This document shows positions 63,721-64,000 of a DNA stretch of 64,000 nucleotides, piece by piece. The stretch comes from JABDMH01 sp965223215 (GTDB taxonomy: Bacteria; Bacteroidota; Bacteroidia; Chitinophagales; Saprospiraceae). Numbering within the stretch: position 1 is the first letter of the stretch; each line of letters opens with the position of its first letter. A program made the position numbers and the translations under genes. The stretch covers positions 7,192,001-7,256,000 of the forward strand of contig CBDCVZ010000010.1 in assembly GCA_965223215.1 (NCBI GenBank), read 5' to 3'. The notes below the pieces were generated by a model that had not been told where the DNA came from, searched no databases, and saw nothing but the letters and a program-made list of their open reading frames with translations.

Positions 63721-64000
63721 ATGGTAATGCAAACATTTATTGGTGGACCTCATTATTTGTGCCTCCTGATCATTTTTTTGATCACATGTTCCTGCGAGTC
63801 AATGGGAGACAGTGATATGAAAACTACTAAGCCCAATGTCTTGCTGATTTTCACCGATCAACAGCATGTCAATATGATGAGTGCAGCTGGTAATCAGCAT
63901 CTCCAGACTCCAAACATGGATCGTTTAGCCAGGCGTGGTGTTCTATTTAAACAATCTTATTGTACGTCCCCCGTATGTGCACCTGCCCGGTCCAGTATTA
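63721..64000 (+). CDS. Type I sulfatase lipoprotein, 5' part (cut by the window end)
   Basis: The first 93 codons of a sulfatase starting two bases after the GH106 stop. A lipoprotein signal ends at C23 (LITC). The sulfatase start motif is NVLLIFTDQQHVNMM (D46 and Q47-Q48 at the metal site), followed by QTPNMDRLARRGVLF and the formylglycine site CAPAR (C86). It is the fourth gene of the isomerase operon, and its coupling with GH106 suggests removal of sulfate from rhamnose-containing glycans. The rest lies outside the window. Confidence 0.85.
   Translation, partial: MVMQTFIGGPHYLCLLIIFLITCSCESMGDSDMKTTKPNVLLIFTDQQHVNMMSAAGNQHLQTPNMDRLARRGVLFKQSYCTSPVCAPARSSI

Overview
The window looks like a chromosomal segment of a Bacteroidota bacterium, probably from a Saprospiraceae/Lewinella-like lineage. 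The evidence is a SusC/SusD pair with an ECF sigma/FecR switch, Por-secretion (T9SS) type A C-termini, SprB repeats, a TANFOR-like giant surface protein, LytS/LytTR signalling, many exported sugar enzymes and weak Shine-Dalgarno sites. It reads as a carbohydrate-scavenging and cell-surface region, not a phage or plasmid.

Layout. 0.1-10.8 kb: an exported DUF1593 hydrolase, then a cassette coding for a Tat-type acid-sugar dehydratase, a Tat-type DapA-like aldolase, a Tat-type sugar lactonase and a PQQ dehydrogenase lipoprotein with its own haem c, then a GH43 enzyme and a Ppx/GppA phosphatase. Together the cassette enzymes would form a non-phosphorylative sugar oxidation route, all of it outside the cytoplasm. 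The cassette lies between two decayed copies of a GH43-DUF1593 pair that have lost opposite genes. 11-19.5 kb: a polysaccharide-utilisation locus (ECF sigma, FecR, SusC with STN domain, SusD) that appears broken: SusD is cut by an IS3-family element, and SusC and FecR are each frameshifted. A tail of a second SusD lies next to it. 19.7-21.3 kb: an exported beta-helix protein and a dead esterase fragment.

21.7-31.4 kb: a T9SS subtilase, an exported TPR-CHAT (caspase-like) protein, a TPR anti-sigma/ECF sigma pair and a large cysteine-rich repeat protein with a T9SS tail. 32-39 kb: a GntR regulator with a sugar-binding-type domain, a PLP class V enzyme, a frameshifted sulfatase, a dihydroorotate-dehydrogenase-like enzyme and an exported Gfo/Idh/MocA oxidoreductase. 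39-57.5 kb: a propeller-type LytS histidine kinase and LytTR regulator followed by a run of surface-protein genes (conserved tail-fibre-like proteins, two S74 intramolecular-chaperone proteins, an SprB/T9SS protein, a barrel-like protein, a 1987-residue TANFOR-like protein and an FN3-type protein). Two genes in the run share a conserved upstream block. 57.8 kb to the end: a tight operon of an arabinose/fucose-isomerase-like enzyme, a sodium/solute symporter, a GH106-like alpha-L-rhamnosidase and a sulfatase that runs off the window.

How it fits together (inference): sulfatases, GH106, GH43 and the beta-helix protein would release deoxy- or pentose sugars from sulfated plant or algal glycans. 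The sugar could then be imported and isomerised (58-61 kb) or oxidised in the periplasm (2-8 kb), with electrons passed through haem c to the respiratory chain. No tRNA, rRNA, CRISPR array or prophage was seen.
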